Below, in pieces: positions 1-8,551 of a DNA stretch of 64,000 nucleotides. Source of the DNA: CAILHX01 sp964511385 (GTDB taxonomy: Bacteria > Pseudomonadota > Gammaproteobacteria > Burkholderiales > Methylophilaceae); the NCBI GenBank assembly GCA_964511385.1, contig CAZEFE010000006.1, positions 124,001-188,000 of the forward strand, in the 5' to 3' direction. A program made the translations under genes and the position numbers. Under the pieces are notes generated by a model. The model had not been told where the DNA came from, searched no databases, and saw only the letters and a program-made list of their open reading frames with translations. How positions within the stretch are numbered: the first letter of the stretch is position 1; each line of letters opens with the position of its first letter.

Positions 1-185
1 TAGCCAATTCCACGCGCCAGGAATTTCCACGCTTACGGATATACATGGCGTAAATTTGGCGGAAATTTGGCGATAATTGTTTTCACTTTTTGCGAAAAAC
101 AGTGATAAAAGTCCGGCAATATTAAAACCTAACCGCTTTAAATTGCTATTGTTTTTTGAAAATTAGAAAAAGTAAGATAGTTTTG

Positions 186-272
186 TGGTGCGGCGGAGAG
201 GACTCGAACCTCCACAGAGTTGCCCCCGACAGGACCTAAACCTGTTGTGTCTACCAATTTCACCACCGCCGC
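186..272 (-). tRNA. tRNA-Leu (anticodon UAG)
   Basis: On the minus strand the segment folds as a class II tRNA. The acceptor stem pairs GCGGCGG with CCGCCGC and the 3' end reads ACCA, so CCA is encoded. The anticodon stem ACAGG/CCTGT holds the loop TTTAGGT with anticodon TAG. A long variable arm (about TCGGGGGCAACTCT) and a T-loop GTTCGAGTCC are visible. The 87-base length fits tRNA-Leu. It reads leucine CUN codons, chiefly CUA. Confidence 0.96.
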
Positions 273-417
273 ACGATGGAGGCGCTATTCTAACCGAGCA
301 CGCGCTTTGCTGGAATAGCGATTTCCGCCGCGGCGCCGCATTGACATTGCGTTCTGCCCGCAGCATGATGAAAAAAGCAAACATAACTGAAAGACGCCGG
401 AGCAAACAGGCGTCTAA

Positions 418-560
418 GGAAGCCCTGAACATGTGAGCGAGCGGGATGAAGTGCAAGGCGCACGGAGCGCAGGAACCGAGACAGTACCAGGAGTACGGCG
501 AGGTTCCGAGCACCGCGCAACGCAGCAATTCGCCCGTGTAGCCAGTTGTTCAAGGTTTCC
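418..560. mobile_element. IS5-like non-autonomous MITE, about 143 bp
   Basis: The two ends form an imperfect terminal inverted repeat: left GGAAGCCCTGAAC, right (reverse complement) GGAAACCTTGAAC. The element is flanked by the direct repeat CTAA at 414-417 and 561-564. CTAA fits the YTAR target that IS5-family elements duplicate, and the ends resemble IS5 ends starting GGAAGGTGCGAA. The interior has no ORF that looks like a transposase. It lies between the tRNA-Leu gene and a small ORF and ends 25 bp before that ORF's start. The IS5 assignment is inference from end sequence and target duplication. Confidence 0.6.
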
Positions 561-585
561 CTAATACACCCAAGGGAGCAGGACC

Positions 586-834
586 ATGCCACACACCGTA
601 CACGAAGAAGAGATCGCCATGCTGCGCGCAGAGTTGGAAATGCTGATGAAAGAGCGCCAGGCTTTGCTGCAGGTGACTGGTGCCGCCGCCGGCTTTATCG
701 CCGAAATCAGCAGTTTTGATGTGCCCAAGGCCGCGATGGAAGCGGCGGAGCTGCTGGCCGAGCGCGTCAACGCGCTGCCGGAGGAGACCTTGCAGGATGC
801 GTTATCTGCGGTTGAAGCGGAGATTGTTGGTTAA
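586..834 (+). CDS. Small hypothetical protein, 82 aa
   Basis: I do not recognise the family. The product is acidic, alanine-, glutamate- and leucine-rich and predicted to be almost entirely helical, with a heptad-like stretch over residues 7-30 that could form a short coiled coil. It has no signal peptide, membrane segment or cysteine. A purine-rich stretch (AAGGGAGCAGG) precedes the ATG, which supports translation. It starts 25 bp after the right end of the IS5-like element, so its promoter may be inside or disrupted by that element. It converges with the PHA-family gene downstream. Coding status is probable, not certain. Confidence 0.55.
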   Translation: MPHTVHEEEIAMLRAELEMLMKERQALLQVTGAAAGFIAEISSFDVPKAAMEAAELLAERVNALPEETLQDALSAVEAEIVG

Positions 835-842
835 ATAACGGC

Positions 843-1118
843 TTACCCCAGCAACTGGTCCAGTTGCTGGTTCACTTCGCGCTCGATTTTGCCTTTGAGC
901 GGGCGCACCAGGAAAGACAAATCCACGCTGACTTCCACCAGGGTTTCGCTGATGCGGATGTAGCCTTTGGCGCCGGGACAGGTGAAATCCAGGCTGTCGC
1001 CGTGCCATTGGTACTTGGCGTTCAGTTCGTCTTCCAGTTGCCGGGCGATCCGTTCCGCCGTGCTGCGCGCGGTTTCCCGCCCCAAGCTGTGGACCCTGCT
1101 GATATGTATGGTGGCCAT
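843..1118 (-). CDS. Polyhydroxyalkanoic acid granule-region family protein (PHA_gran_rgn)
   Basis: The 91-aa product begins MATIHISRVHSLGRE and continues with the family pattern of helix, then a segment YQWHGDSLDFTCPGAKGYI, then beta strands and a C-terminal helix. This matches the small PF09650 proteins often found near PHA synthesis genes, whose role is poorly defined. An upstream in-frame ATG at 1253 would add 45 residues of low-complexity Arg/Pro sequence; I chose 1118 because family members begin at the MxxIxI strand. No other PHA gene is in the window, so a role in granule biology is only inferred from the family. Confidence 0.8.
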   Translation of the reverse strand: MATIHISRVHSLGRETARSTAERIARQLEDELNAKYQWHGDSLDFTCPGAKGYIRISETLVEVSVDLSFLVRPLKGKIEREVNQQLDQLLG

Positions 1119-1229
1119 GCGCCTATTATGGGCAGGGACAGGGTTTGCCCGCAACCCCGCCTGCGAGGTACTATCGCCGCATTGCAAAAATGACAGAATG
1201 GAGAAACCTGCAACAGCAGGCCGGCGTGG

Positions 1230-2624
1230 ATGCGGTCCCCGGCGATGTTGCACAAGTTTCAGAAAGTTACCCGGAGAGTGAGAGCCTTTTTCTTATTGCT
1301 GGCGCTGGTGCTGGCCGGATGCGCCACGCAGACGTACACACCCAAGCCCATTGCGCCTGAGCAGGTGTCGCAGCAGTTCCTGGCGCGTACCGCCGCCGAT
1401 GCCGGCCTGGCGGATGCGACGGCGTGGGATCTGGCGGTACTGACGCAGGCGGCGGTCAGGCTGCACCCGGACATGCAGACGGCAAAGGCCCGGTGGCAAG
1501 CGGCGCGTGCCGCCGAAACCACCGCCGGGCAAAAGGCCAACCCCAGCATTTCCGCCGGGGGCGAGCACCACGGCAAGGCGGATGGCGTCTCCCCCTGGAC
1601 ATTCAGCCTGGCGTTGGGCATCCCCATCGAAACCGGCGGCAAGCGCGCTACGCGCATGGAACAGGCGGCCGCTGTCAGCGAATCGGCGCGCCTGGACATT
1701 GCCAAAACCGCCTGGCAGGTCAGAAGCCGACTGCGCAACAGCTTGCTGGACGGGTATGCGATACAGCGCCGGATAGCCCGGCTACAGGACGAACAGCAGG
1801 TGCTGGCGGAAATTGCGGCGCAACTGGAAGCCCGCTTCAATGCCGGTCTGGCCAGCAGCATCGAGTTGTCGAATGCCAGGCTGCAGCTGCGCCGGGCACA
1901 GACGGCGCTGGATAACGAAACGGTGCGCTTGCGTGAAGCCGTCGCTGCCCTGGCGGCGGCGATCGGTTTGCCGGAAAGCGCGGTGGAACCGGGGCGGGTA
2001 TCCTATGCCGCGTTTGAAAAAACGCCGGGCAATCTGCCGGCAAAAGAAGTGCAGCGCGCAGCGCTGCTGAACCGGCTGGACGTGCGCCAGGCGCTGGCGG
2101 CTTATGCCGCCGCTGAGGCCAGGCTCAAACTGGAAATCGCCAGGCAGATTCCCGATTTCAACCTGGGGCCAAGCTACGGCTGGGACCAAGGCGATAACCG
2201 CTGGGGGTTGGGGGTGTCTTTGCTGTTGGCGCTGGCGAACAAGAACGAAGGCGCAATCGCCGAGGCCGAGGCGCAGCGTGCACTGGAGGCGCGCAAGTTC
2301 GAAGCGCTGCAGGCGGCTGTAATCGGCGAACAGGAGCAGGCGCTGGCGGTGCTGACCACGGCCATGGCCGAAGCCGGGCGGGCGCAGGCGCTGGTCAAGG
2401 CCGAGCAGGCACGGCTGGCGCAATCCCGGCGCCAGTTCGACCTGGGGCAGATCGACCGGCTGGAACTTAATTTTGCCCGGTTGCAACTGGTCACTGCCGA
2501 AAACGTGGCGAGCGAGGCGCAGATTCGGGTGCAGCAGTGGCTGGGCCGGCTGGAAGACGCCGTGCAGCAGCCCCTGGATGGTTCCGTCAGGTTGGATGCC
2601 GAAGACTTGCAGGAGGAAAAATGA
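1230..2624 (+). CDS. TolC-family outer membrane efflux lipoprotein (CzcC/CusC-like)
   Basis: This is the outer membrane channel of a tripartite RND exporter. The N-terminus has a lipoprotein signal ending in the lipobox LAGC near residue 31, so the mature protein is likely lipidated. Two related alpha-helical hairpin halves follow (roughly residues 65-240 and 270-450), as in TolC-fold proteins. Alternative starts exist at 1245 and further in; none has a strong ribosome binding site, and all keep the signal peptide. The stop overlaps the adaptor start by 4 bp, so the two are translationally coupled. The operon continues into an HME-type pump, which suggests metal export, but the ion cannot be read from the sequence. 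Confidence 0.87.
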   Translation: MRSPAMLHKFQKVTRRVRAFFLLLALVLAGCATQTYTPKPIAPEQVSQQFLARTAADAGLADATAWDLAVLTQAAVRLHPDMQTAKARWQAARAAETTAGQKANPSISAGGEHHGKADGVSPWTFSLALGIPIETGGKRATRMEQAAAVSESARLDIAKTAWQVRSRLRNSLLDGYAIQRRIARLQDEQQVLAEIAAQLEARFNAGLASSIELSNARLQLRRAQTALDNETVRLREAVAALAAAIGLPESAVEPGRVSYAAFEKTPGNLPAKEVQRAALLNRLDVRQALAAYAAAEARLKLEIARQIPDFNLGPSYGWDQGDNRWGLGVSLLLALANKNEGAIAEAEAQRALEARKFEALQAAVIGEQEQALAVLTTAMAEAGRAQALVKAEQARLAQSRRQFDLGQIDRLELNFARLQLVTAENVASEAQIRVQQWLGRLEDAVQQPLDGSVRLDAEDLQEEK

Positions 2625-3709
2625 ACAAAAAAACCTGGATCATCATCGCGCTGCAAGCCCTCATCATTGTGGTGCTGTTCTGGCTGCTGGTGTTTTACGG
2701 CAAGGATGAATACGAAGAACTGGTCGGCGAGGGCGAAGAGCAAATCAAAACGGCCTCGCACGTAGTCACCGGCAAGGATGGTGGCCAGGGAGCAGCCACC
2801 ATCGCGCTGACGCCGGCCTCGCAGCGGCAAAGCGGCATCCTCACTACCAGGCTGCAAGCGACAACACACCAGGCGGCGCTGTCGTCCTTTGGCGTGGTGG
2901 TCGGCATTGAATCCCTGGTGGAACTGCGCACGCGCTACCTGGCGGCGCTGGCGGATGCCAATGTGGTGCGCGCGGCCATGGCCAATTCCCAGCAGGATTA
3001 CCAGCGCCTGCAACTGCTCAACCAGGATAACCGCAACGTGTCCGACCGCGCGGTGCAGGCGGCGGAAGCGGTGTGGAAGGGCGACCAGGCCAGGCTGGCG
3101 GCGGCGGAGACGCAAGCGCGCGGCATCCGCGACAACATGCGCCAGCAGTGGGGCGAAACATTGGCGGCCTGGGCGGCGCAACCGGTGCCCGGCGAGGCGT
3201 TCCAGCGCTTGCTGCAATACCGGGATGTGCTGCTGAAGGTCACGCTGCCTTACGATGCCGCCCCGGACCCGCACGCGGTGCTGCTGGTGGCGCCGATTGG
3301 CGCGCAGGGGCAGGCTGACAAGGCGCAATGGGTGGCTGATTCGCCACAAACCGATAACACGGTGCAAGGCAAAACCTTTTTCTACCGCGCGCCTGCCGAT
3401 CATTTGCGCACCGGCATGCGGGTGACGGCACGCCTGAATGCATCCGGCCGCGCCAGCACCACCGGGGTGGTCGTGCCGCACGAGGCGGTGGTGTGGTATT
3501 CCAACAAGGCCTGGGCGTACCAGAAAACCGGCGCCGACAAGTTCGTGCGCCGCGCCGTCAATACCGATGTCGAAGTGAACAGCGCAACCGTCAACGGCTG
3601 GTTCAATGCCGCCGGTTTCAAGGCCGGGGACGAGGTGGTGACCAGCGGCGCGCAATTGCTGCTGTCGGAAGAATTGAAATCCGAAATCGTCAACGAGAAC
3701 GAAGACTGA
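2621..3709 (+). CDS. RND efflux periplasmic adaptor (HlyD/membrane fusion protein)
   Basis: The 362-aa product has an N-terminal membrane anchor (about residues 5-25), then a periplasmic region with a helical hairpin (about residues 100-190) and beta-rich domains toward the C-terminus. A segment beginning ADHLRTGMRVTARL is typical of the membrane-proximal part of adaptor proteins. It links the inner membrane pump to the outer membrane factor. The start is set by a good ribosome binding site (GGAGGAAAA) and the ATGA overlap with the upstream stop. No histidine- or methionine-rich metal-binding tail of the CzcB/CusB kind is seen. It is short for the family, and the substrate is not predictable from it. 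Confidence 0.85.
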   Translation: MNKKTWIIIALQALIIVVLFWLLVFYGKDEYEELVGEGEEQIKTASHVVTGKDGGQGAATIALTPASQRQSGILTTRLQATTHQAALSSFGVVVGIESLVELRTRYLAALADANVVRAAMANSQQDYQRLQLLNQDNRNVSDRAVQAAEAVWKGDQARLAAAETQARGIRDNMRQQWGETLAAWAAQPVPGEAFQRLLQYRDVLLKVTLPYDAAPDPHAVLLVAPIGAQGQADKAQWVADSPQTDNTVQGKTFFYRAPADHLRTGMRVTARLNASGRASTTGVVVPHEAVVWYSNKAWAYQKTGADKFVRRAVNTDVEVNSATVNGWFNAAGFKAGDEVVTSGAQLLLSEELKSEIVNENED

Positions 3710-3722
3710 GGCCGCACCTACG

Positions 3723-6700
3723 ATGATGTCCGCCCTGGTTCGTTTCGCCATCCGCTTTCACGGCGTGATTGTCGGGCTGGCATGCCTGGTGGTGGTGTAC
3801 GGCCTGTACGGCCTGACACGCACCAACCTGGACGTATTCCCGGAGTTTGCGCCGACGCAGGTGGTGATCCAGACCGAGTCGCCCGGCCTGTCGGCGGACT
3901 TGGTGGAAATGCTGGTCACCCAGCCGATCGAAAGCACCCTGTCAGGCACGGTGGGGATGACGTCCATGCGTTCGCAGTCCATCCCCGGGCTGTCGGTCAT
4001 CACCATGATCTTCGACGAGAGCACCAATATCTACCGCAACCGGCAAGTGGTGGCGGAGCGGCTGTCCACGCTGTCCGCGCAGTTGCCCAGGAATATCGTG
4101 CCCAATATCACGCCGCTGGCATCCAGCGCCAGTTCGATCATCGGCATGGGGGTGACGTCGGACAAGCGCTCGCTGATGGAATTGCGCACGCTGGTGGACT
4201 GGACGATCAAACCCCACCTGATGGCGGTGCCCGGTGTGGCCGACGTCAACGTGCTGGGCGGCGATGTGCGCCAGTTCCAGATCCAGGTCGAGCCGGCAAA
4301 GCTGATCCGCTACAACCTGTCGGTGCAGGAAGTGCTGGCGGCGGCAGCCCGGGTCACCGGCGTGCGCGGCGCGGGTTATATCGAGAACAACAACCAGCGC
4401 ATCCTGATCAACACCGAAGGCCAGGCGCAAAATGTGATGCAACTGGCGCAGATGCCGATACTGCACCGCGACGGGCAAACCGTGCGCCTGGGCGACCTGG
4501 GACAGGTGGTGGAGGGGGCGGCGCCTACCATCAGCGCGGCGGCGATTGACGGCAAGCAAGGGGTGTATTTTTCCGTGCAGGGGCAACTGGGGGCCAATAC
4601 CAAGGCGGTTACCGAGGCGGTGGAAAAAGCCATGCACGAACTGGAACCGGAACTGGAACAGGAAGGGGTCAAGCTGCATGCGCGCCTGTTCCGCCCGGCC
4701 AACTTCATCGAAACCGCCATCGACGGCGTCAAGACCGATATCCTGATCGGCTCGGTGCTGGTGATTGCGGTGCTGTTCCTGTTCCTGTTCAACGTGCGCA
4801 CCGCGTTTATTTCGGCGACGGCGATCCCGCTGTCGCTGCTGATGGCGACGATCGTGCTGGGGTATTTCGGCATCGGCCTCAACATCATGGTGCTGGGCGG
4901 CCTGGCAATTGCGCTGGGCGAGGTGGTGGACGACGCCATCATCGACACCGAAAACATCTTCCGGCGCTTGCGGGAGAACCGGCTGCTGGAGCAACCGCGG
5001 CCTACCTACCAGGTGGTGTTCGACGCCTCGATGGAAGTGCGCAGCTCGGTGGTGTACGCCACCATCATCGTGATCCTGGTGTTCCTGCCGCTGCTCACGC
5101 TGTCCGGCGTGGCTGGCAAGCTGTTTGCCCCGCTGGGTTATGCGTATATCTGCGCCATTGGCGCATCGCTGCTGGTGGCGCTGACGCTGACGCCAGCCCT
5201 GTGTTATCTGTTCTTCTCCAAGGGCAAGCTGGAAAGCGGCGACCCGCCGCTGATCGCCTGGATGAAAACCGGCTACGAGAAGCTGCTGCGCCGTATCGAG
5301 CGGCATTACAAGGCGGTCATCAGCCTGGTGGCGGTGGGGATCGCCCTGGGGCTGGGGATATTGCCGCTGTTCAAGAGCCAGTTCATCCCCGACCTGCACG
5401 AAGGGCACTACATCCTGCACATGACGGCGGTGCCGGGCACCTCGGTACATGAGTCGCTGCGTATCGGCAACAAGGTCACGGAGATCATCGGTAAGATCGA
5501 CGGTGTGAAATCCGTCGCGCAGTGGGTGGGGCGCGCGCCGAACGCGGCGGACACGTTTGGTACGCATTACAGCGAAATCGAAATCGAACTGGGCAACCTG
5601 TCCGGCCCGGAACAGCGCCGGGTGCTGAAGGAAATCCGCGAAGCGATGGCGGGTGATGACGAGGACAACCCCGAGGACAACCCCGAGGTGGCGCCATTGC
5701 CCGGCGTCAATTTCGCCATCAATACCTTCCTCACCGAGCGCATCGAGGAAACCATCTCCGGTTATACCGCAGCCATGGTCATCAACATCCACGGCCATGA
5801 CCTGGATGAACTGGATCGCGATGCGCGGTCGGTGGCCAGGGTGTTGTCCAGCATTCCCGGCGCCGCCGACGTGCAGATGCAGTCGCCGCCCGGCACGCCG
5901 CAGCTCACCATCCGCCTGCGCCCCGAGCGGCTGGCGCAGTGGGGCTTGCAGTCGCTGGATGTGCTGGAAAACATCCAGGCGGCATATGAAGGTGTGCAGG
6001 CGGCGCAGGTGTACCAGGGCAACCGGGTGATCAGCGTGAACGTGATGTTCACGCGCGACGTGCGCGACGACCTGCGGGAAATCGGCGACCTGCCGCTAAA
6101 AAACCCGGACGGGAAAATCGTCCGGCTGAAGCAGGTTGCCGACATCACCCAGGAAACCGGGCGCTCGAAAATCCTGCATGCCGGGGCGAAGCGGATCCAG
6201 ACGGTGACCTGCAATGTGCACAACCGCGACATCGGCAGTTTTTCCGCCGAACTGAAAAAACGCATCCGCGACGACGTGCGCTTTGCCCCCGGCAACTTCG
6301 CCACGTTCACCGGTGAGGCGGAAGCCAACGCCAAATCGCGCGAAGACCTGGTCGTGCATTCCCTGCTGGCCGGCGTCGGTATTTTCCTGATGCTGTATAT
6401 CGCCTTTGGCCGCTTGCGCAATTTGCTGTTGACGTTTGCCAACCTGCCGTTTGCGCTGATCGGCGGCGTGCTGGCCGCGATGTTCACCGGCGGCTGGATT
6501 TCGCTGGGCTCGCTGGTTGGTTTTGTGACACTGTTCGGCATCACCTTGCGTAACTCCATCATGATGGTGTCGCACTACCAGCACCTGGTGGATGAGGAAG
6601 ACTGCGTTTGGGGGCTGGAAACCGCCATGCGCGGCGCCGCCGAGCGCCTGCCGTCGATCCTGATGACGGCGCTGGTCACCGCGATCGGCCTGTTGCCGCT

Positions 6701-6851
6701 GGCAGCCGGCAGCGGCCAGCCGGGCCGCGAAATCGAAGGCCCGATGGCCACCATCATCGTTGGCGGCCTGGTGACTTCCACTATTTTGAATCTGCTGATT
6801 CTGCCCACCATCATGCTGCACTTCGGGCGATTTGAGAAAAAGGATTATTAA
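3723..6851 (+). CDS. HME-type RND efflux pump inner membrane subunit (CzcA/CusA-like)
   Basis: The 1042-aa proton-driven pump has the standard RND layout: TM1 at residues 12-31, a large periplasmic porter domain, TM2-6 around 335-490, a second porter domain, and TM7-12 around 870-1030. The TM4 region reads GEVVDDAIIDTEN near residue 400, supplying acidic residues for proton relay. It lacks the DFG start of the classical CzcA motif (AIALG instead), so it belongs to a divergent branch of the heavy-metal group. It starts 13 bp after the adaptor stop and forms an operon with the two genes before it. The metal substrate is not deducible from sequence alone. Confidence 0.88.
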   Translation: MMSALVRFAIRFHGVIVGLACLVVVYGLYGLTRTNLDVFPEFAPTQVVIQTESPGLSADLVEMLVTQPIESTLSGTVGMTSMRSQSIPGLSVITMIFDESTNIYRNRQVVAERLSTLSAQLPRNIVPNITPLASSASSIIGMGVTSDKRSLMELRTLVDWTIKPHLMAVPGVADVNVLGGDVRQFQIQVEPAKLIRYNLSVQEVLAAAARVTGVRGAGYIENNNQRILINTEGQAQNVMQLAQMPILHRDGQTVRLGDLGQVVEGAAPTISAAAIDGKQGVYFSVQGQLGANTKAVTEAVEKAMHELEPELEQEGVKLHARLFRPANFIETAIDGVKTDILIGSVLVIAVLFLFLFNVRTAFISATAIPLSLLMATIVLGYFGIGLNIMVLGGLAIALGEVVDDAIIDTENIFRRLRENRLLEQPRPTYQVVFDASMEVRSSVVYATIIVILVFLPLLTLSGVAGKLFAPLGYAYICAIGASLLVALTLTPALCYLFFSKGKLESGDPPLIAWMKTGYEKLLRRIERHYKAVISLVAVGIALGLGILPLFKSQFIPDLHEGHYILHMTAVPGTSVHESLRIGNKVTEIIGKIDGVKSVAQWVGRAPNAADTFGTHYSEIEIELGNLSGPEQRRVLKEIREAMAGDDEDNPEDNPEVAPLPGVNFAINTFLTERIEETISGYTAAMVINIHGHDLDELDRDARSVARVLSSIPGAADVQMQSPPGTPQLTIRLRPERLAQWGLQSLDVLENIQAAYEGVQAAQVYQGNRVISVNVMFTRDVRDDLREIGDLPLKNPDGKIVRLKQVADITQETGRSKILHAGAKRIQTVTCNVHNRDIGSFSAELKKRIRDDVRFAPGNFATFTGEAEANAKSREDLVVHSLLAGVGIFLMLYIAFGRLRNLLLTFANLPFALIGGVLAAMFTGGWISLGSLVGFVTLFGITLRNSIMMVSHYQHLVDEEDCVWGLETAMRGAAERLPSILMTALVTAIGLLPLAAGSGQPGREIEGPMATIIVGGLVTSTILNLLILPTIMLHFGRFEKKDY

Positions 6852-6853
6852 GC

Positions 6854-7759
6854 ATGGCCGACATCCAGCACATCAACCGGCAATTCGGCATTCCCGGCGT
6901 GTTAAGTTTTGTCGAAGGCGCCGGTGGCCTGCCGGTGGCGCGCGTGGAAAATGGCTTCGCCGAAGCCGAGATTGCCCTGCAGGGCGCGCATTTGCTAACC
7001 TGGCAGCCCAAGGGCGAAGCGCCGGTGATCTGGCTCAGCCCGCAGGCCAGATTTGCTGTCGGAAAATCGGTACGCGGCGGGGTGCCGGTGTGCTGGCCGT
7101 GGTTCGGCGTGCATGCCAGCGAGGCAAGTTATCCCGCGCACGGTTTCGCGCGCACGCAAATGTGGAGCGTTATCGCCAGTGCAGCGCTGGCAGATGGCGC
7201 CACCCGCATCGAATTTGAATTGCAGCCCAGCGACACCGCCCGCGCGCAATGGGCGCATCCGTGCCAACTGCGGCTGCTGGTTACCGTTGGCAAAACGCTG
7301 GTGATGGAACTGCAAACCGAAAACACCGGCAGCGAGCCTTTTGTCATTGGCGAAGCCCTGCACACCTATTTTGCCATCGGCGACATCAACCAAGTCAGGG
7401 TCACCGGCCTGGACGATTGCGATTACCTGGACAAGGTGGAAGATTTCAAGCGTTTTCACCAGGTTGGCGAAATTACGGTCAGCGCCGAGATTGACCGCGT
7501 TTATCTTGATACCACCTCGGATTGCGTGATCCACGACGCCAAGCTGGGCCGCCGCATCCACATCGCCAAAACCGGCAGCGCAACCACGGTGGTGTGGAAT
7601 CCGTGGGCGGTTAAATCTGATGAAATGGGCGACATGGGCGACCAGGGCTACAAGCACATGATCTGCGTGGAGAGCGCAAATTCAGCAAAGAATGTGGTAA
7701 CAGTGGCGGCGGGGGAGGTGCATGCGCTGAAGGTGATTTATTCGGTGGAGCGAGGATAA
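6854..7759 (+). CDS. D-hexose-6-phosphate mutarotase (YeaD family)
   Basis: This aldose-1-epimerase-fold enzyme interconverts alpha and beta anomers of hexose 6-phosphates in the cytoplasm. The 301-aa length fits YeaD. The family signature RGGVPVCWPWFG is present near residue 75, followed by PAHGFART, which carries a conserved histidine. A C-terminal segment KHMICVESAN holds a conserved acidic residue. The ATG lies 2 bp after the pump gene's stop, so it is probably co-transcribed with the efflux operon, though no functional link is obvious. The integron-type cassette begins about 20 bp after its stop. Confidence 0.9.
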   Translation: MADIQHINRQFGIPGVLSFVEGAGGLPVARVENGFAEAEIALQGAHLLTWQPKGEAPVIWLSPQARFAVGKSVRGGVPVCWPWFGVHASEASYPAHGFARTQMWSVIASAALADGATRIEFELQPSDTARAQWAHPCQLRLLVTVGKTLVMELQTENTGSEPFVIGEALHTYFAIGDINQVRVTGLDDCDYLDKVEDFKRFHQVGEITVSAEIDRVYLDTTSDCVIHDAKLGRRIHIAKTGSATTVVWNPWAVKSDEMGDMGDQGYKHMICVESANSAKNVVTVAAGEVHALKVIYSVERG

Positions 7760-7790
7760 TTGTGATGTCTAAATTATGTTAGGGGTATTG

Positions 7791-8213
7791 GTGAAGCGCA
7801 TCAGCTATTGGGTTCTCGGGTTGGGGCTGTTAATACTCATTCTTGCGCCAGCACTTTATTGGCATACCAAGGCCTCTGCTATCGAAATTTTGAATCGTTA
7901 TGGATCAAGCAACTATGCGTGGATGGTTACGGACGGTGCCAAGCTAGATGCAATCTATATGGCCTTGCTCGGTGGGCTCATCATGGTCGCTGGAGGTCTT
8001 ATGCTTAATCGAAAACGTTCTGGTTGGTGGTTATTGCTAGTTCTACTAATAGGCGAGTTGATTGGCGAACTGTTCCACCTGTTCTTTCAGGAGACTAGCC
8101 GCTTAGATTTCATAAGCGGCGTTTTAACCCTGATTGTATTATCAGTTGTTTTGGTGAAGATGTTACGCCTTATTAAAAAACCATATTTTGGATCTTGGTG
8201 GACTGGAGGCTAG
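7791..8213 (+). CDS. Integron-cassette-type small membrane protein
   Basis: I do not recognise the family. The 140-aa product has about four hydrophobic helices: an N-terminal one (YWVLGLGLLILILAPALYW), one around residues 57-72, one around 80-97, and one around 107-122. It lacks known catalytic motifs. Base composition is visibly AT-richer than both neighbours. GTG at 7791 is preferred because AGGGG at 7781-7785 sits 5 bp before it; an upstream ATG at 7776 would lack this site. The core-like heptamer GTTAGGG (7778-7784) precedes it and an attC-like site overlaps its stop, the layout of a promoterless mobile gene cassette. Function is unknown. Confidence 0.7.
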   Translation: MKRISYWVLGLGLLILILAPALYWHTKASAIEILNRYGSSNYAWMVTDGAKLDAIYMALLGGLIMVAGGLMLNRKRSGWWLLLVLLIGELIGELFHLFFQETSRLDFISGVLTLIVLSVVLVKMLRLIKKPYFGSWWTGG

Positions 8214-8308
8214 CCCTTGGAAATCATGCTGCGCGACAGCGCGCATATCCAGAACCCACCCATCAAGCGGGACGCGCTAAAGCGCGCCCCTTATGTCCAA
8301 CGTTAGAC
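8208..8308 (+). repeat. attC-like integron recombination site
   Basis: The right end carries the core-site heptamer GTTAGAC (8302-8308), matching GTTRRRY. The left end GGCTAGC (8208-8214), which contains the cassette gene's stop, pairs with it except for one mismatch and one wobble. Just inside, TTGGA (8217-8221) pairs with TCCAA (8296-8300). Between them two GC-rich hairpins mirror each other: GCGCG-ACA-GCGCG on the left, and GCGGGACGCGC-TAAA-GCGCGCCCC on the right. The 101-bp length is normal for attC. The spacing between outer and inner boxes is shorter than the classical arrangement and the left box is degenerate, so this is probable rather than certain. Confidence 0.55.
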
Positions 8309-8327
8309 CTAATATCGGGAGAGATTT

Positions 8328-8456
8328 GTGTCATTCGCAAAATTTGACTTAGCCCCTCAAGGATGGGAGCTTGGAAAGAGCGTACTAGCTCTTTCAGCGC
8401 TAGGTATTTTTGCCAAACTTTTAGGAATTGACCTCAGTCAGTTTCAGCAGGCGTAG
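8328..8456 (+). pseudogene. Truncated second cassette ORF (42 codons)
   Basis: Twenty bases after the attC-like core site, a GTG with an upstream GGGAGAG opens a frame beginning MSFAKFDLAPQGWE and running into a hydrophobic helix (VLALSALGIFAKLLG). The frame ends at a TAG that is the first bases of the palindromic repeat at 8453. The position right after an attC core, the good ribosome binding site and the low GC suggest the 5' end of a cassette-borne membrane protein gene. The repeat insertion or a deletion at it appears to have removed the rest. I could not identify the parent family. Confidence 0.5.
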
Positions 8457-8524
8457 GTTGGGCTGAAGCATGAAGCCCAACGCTTGAAGTGTTGCAATGT
8501 TGGGCTGTGCTCGGCCTAACCTAC
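8453..8524. repeat. 72-bp palindromic repeat element (GTAGGTTGGGCT type)
   Basis: The ends are inverted repeats: GTAGGTTGGGCTGA on the left and GTAGGTTAGGCCGA (reverse complement) on the right, 12 of 14 matching. Internal segments AGCCCAAC and GTTGGGCT also pair, giving a multi-arm hairpin. Elements with these ends are dispersed in many proteobacterial genomes; that recognition is from general knowledge, and no second copy is in this window. It supplies the stop codon of the truncated cassette ORF and ends 82 bp before the antitoxin start. No clear target duplication is visible. Confidence 0.6.
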
Positions 8525-8551
8525 AATAATGGATGGATGGTGCATGGCATG

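Noticed and set aside
3942..5798. 618-codon minus-strand ORF opposite the RND pump gene
   Set aside because: It lies wholly antisense to a clear pump gene, is Gln/His/Arg-rich as expected for a reverse frame of GC-rich coding DNA, and has no recognisable domain.
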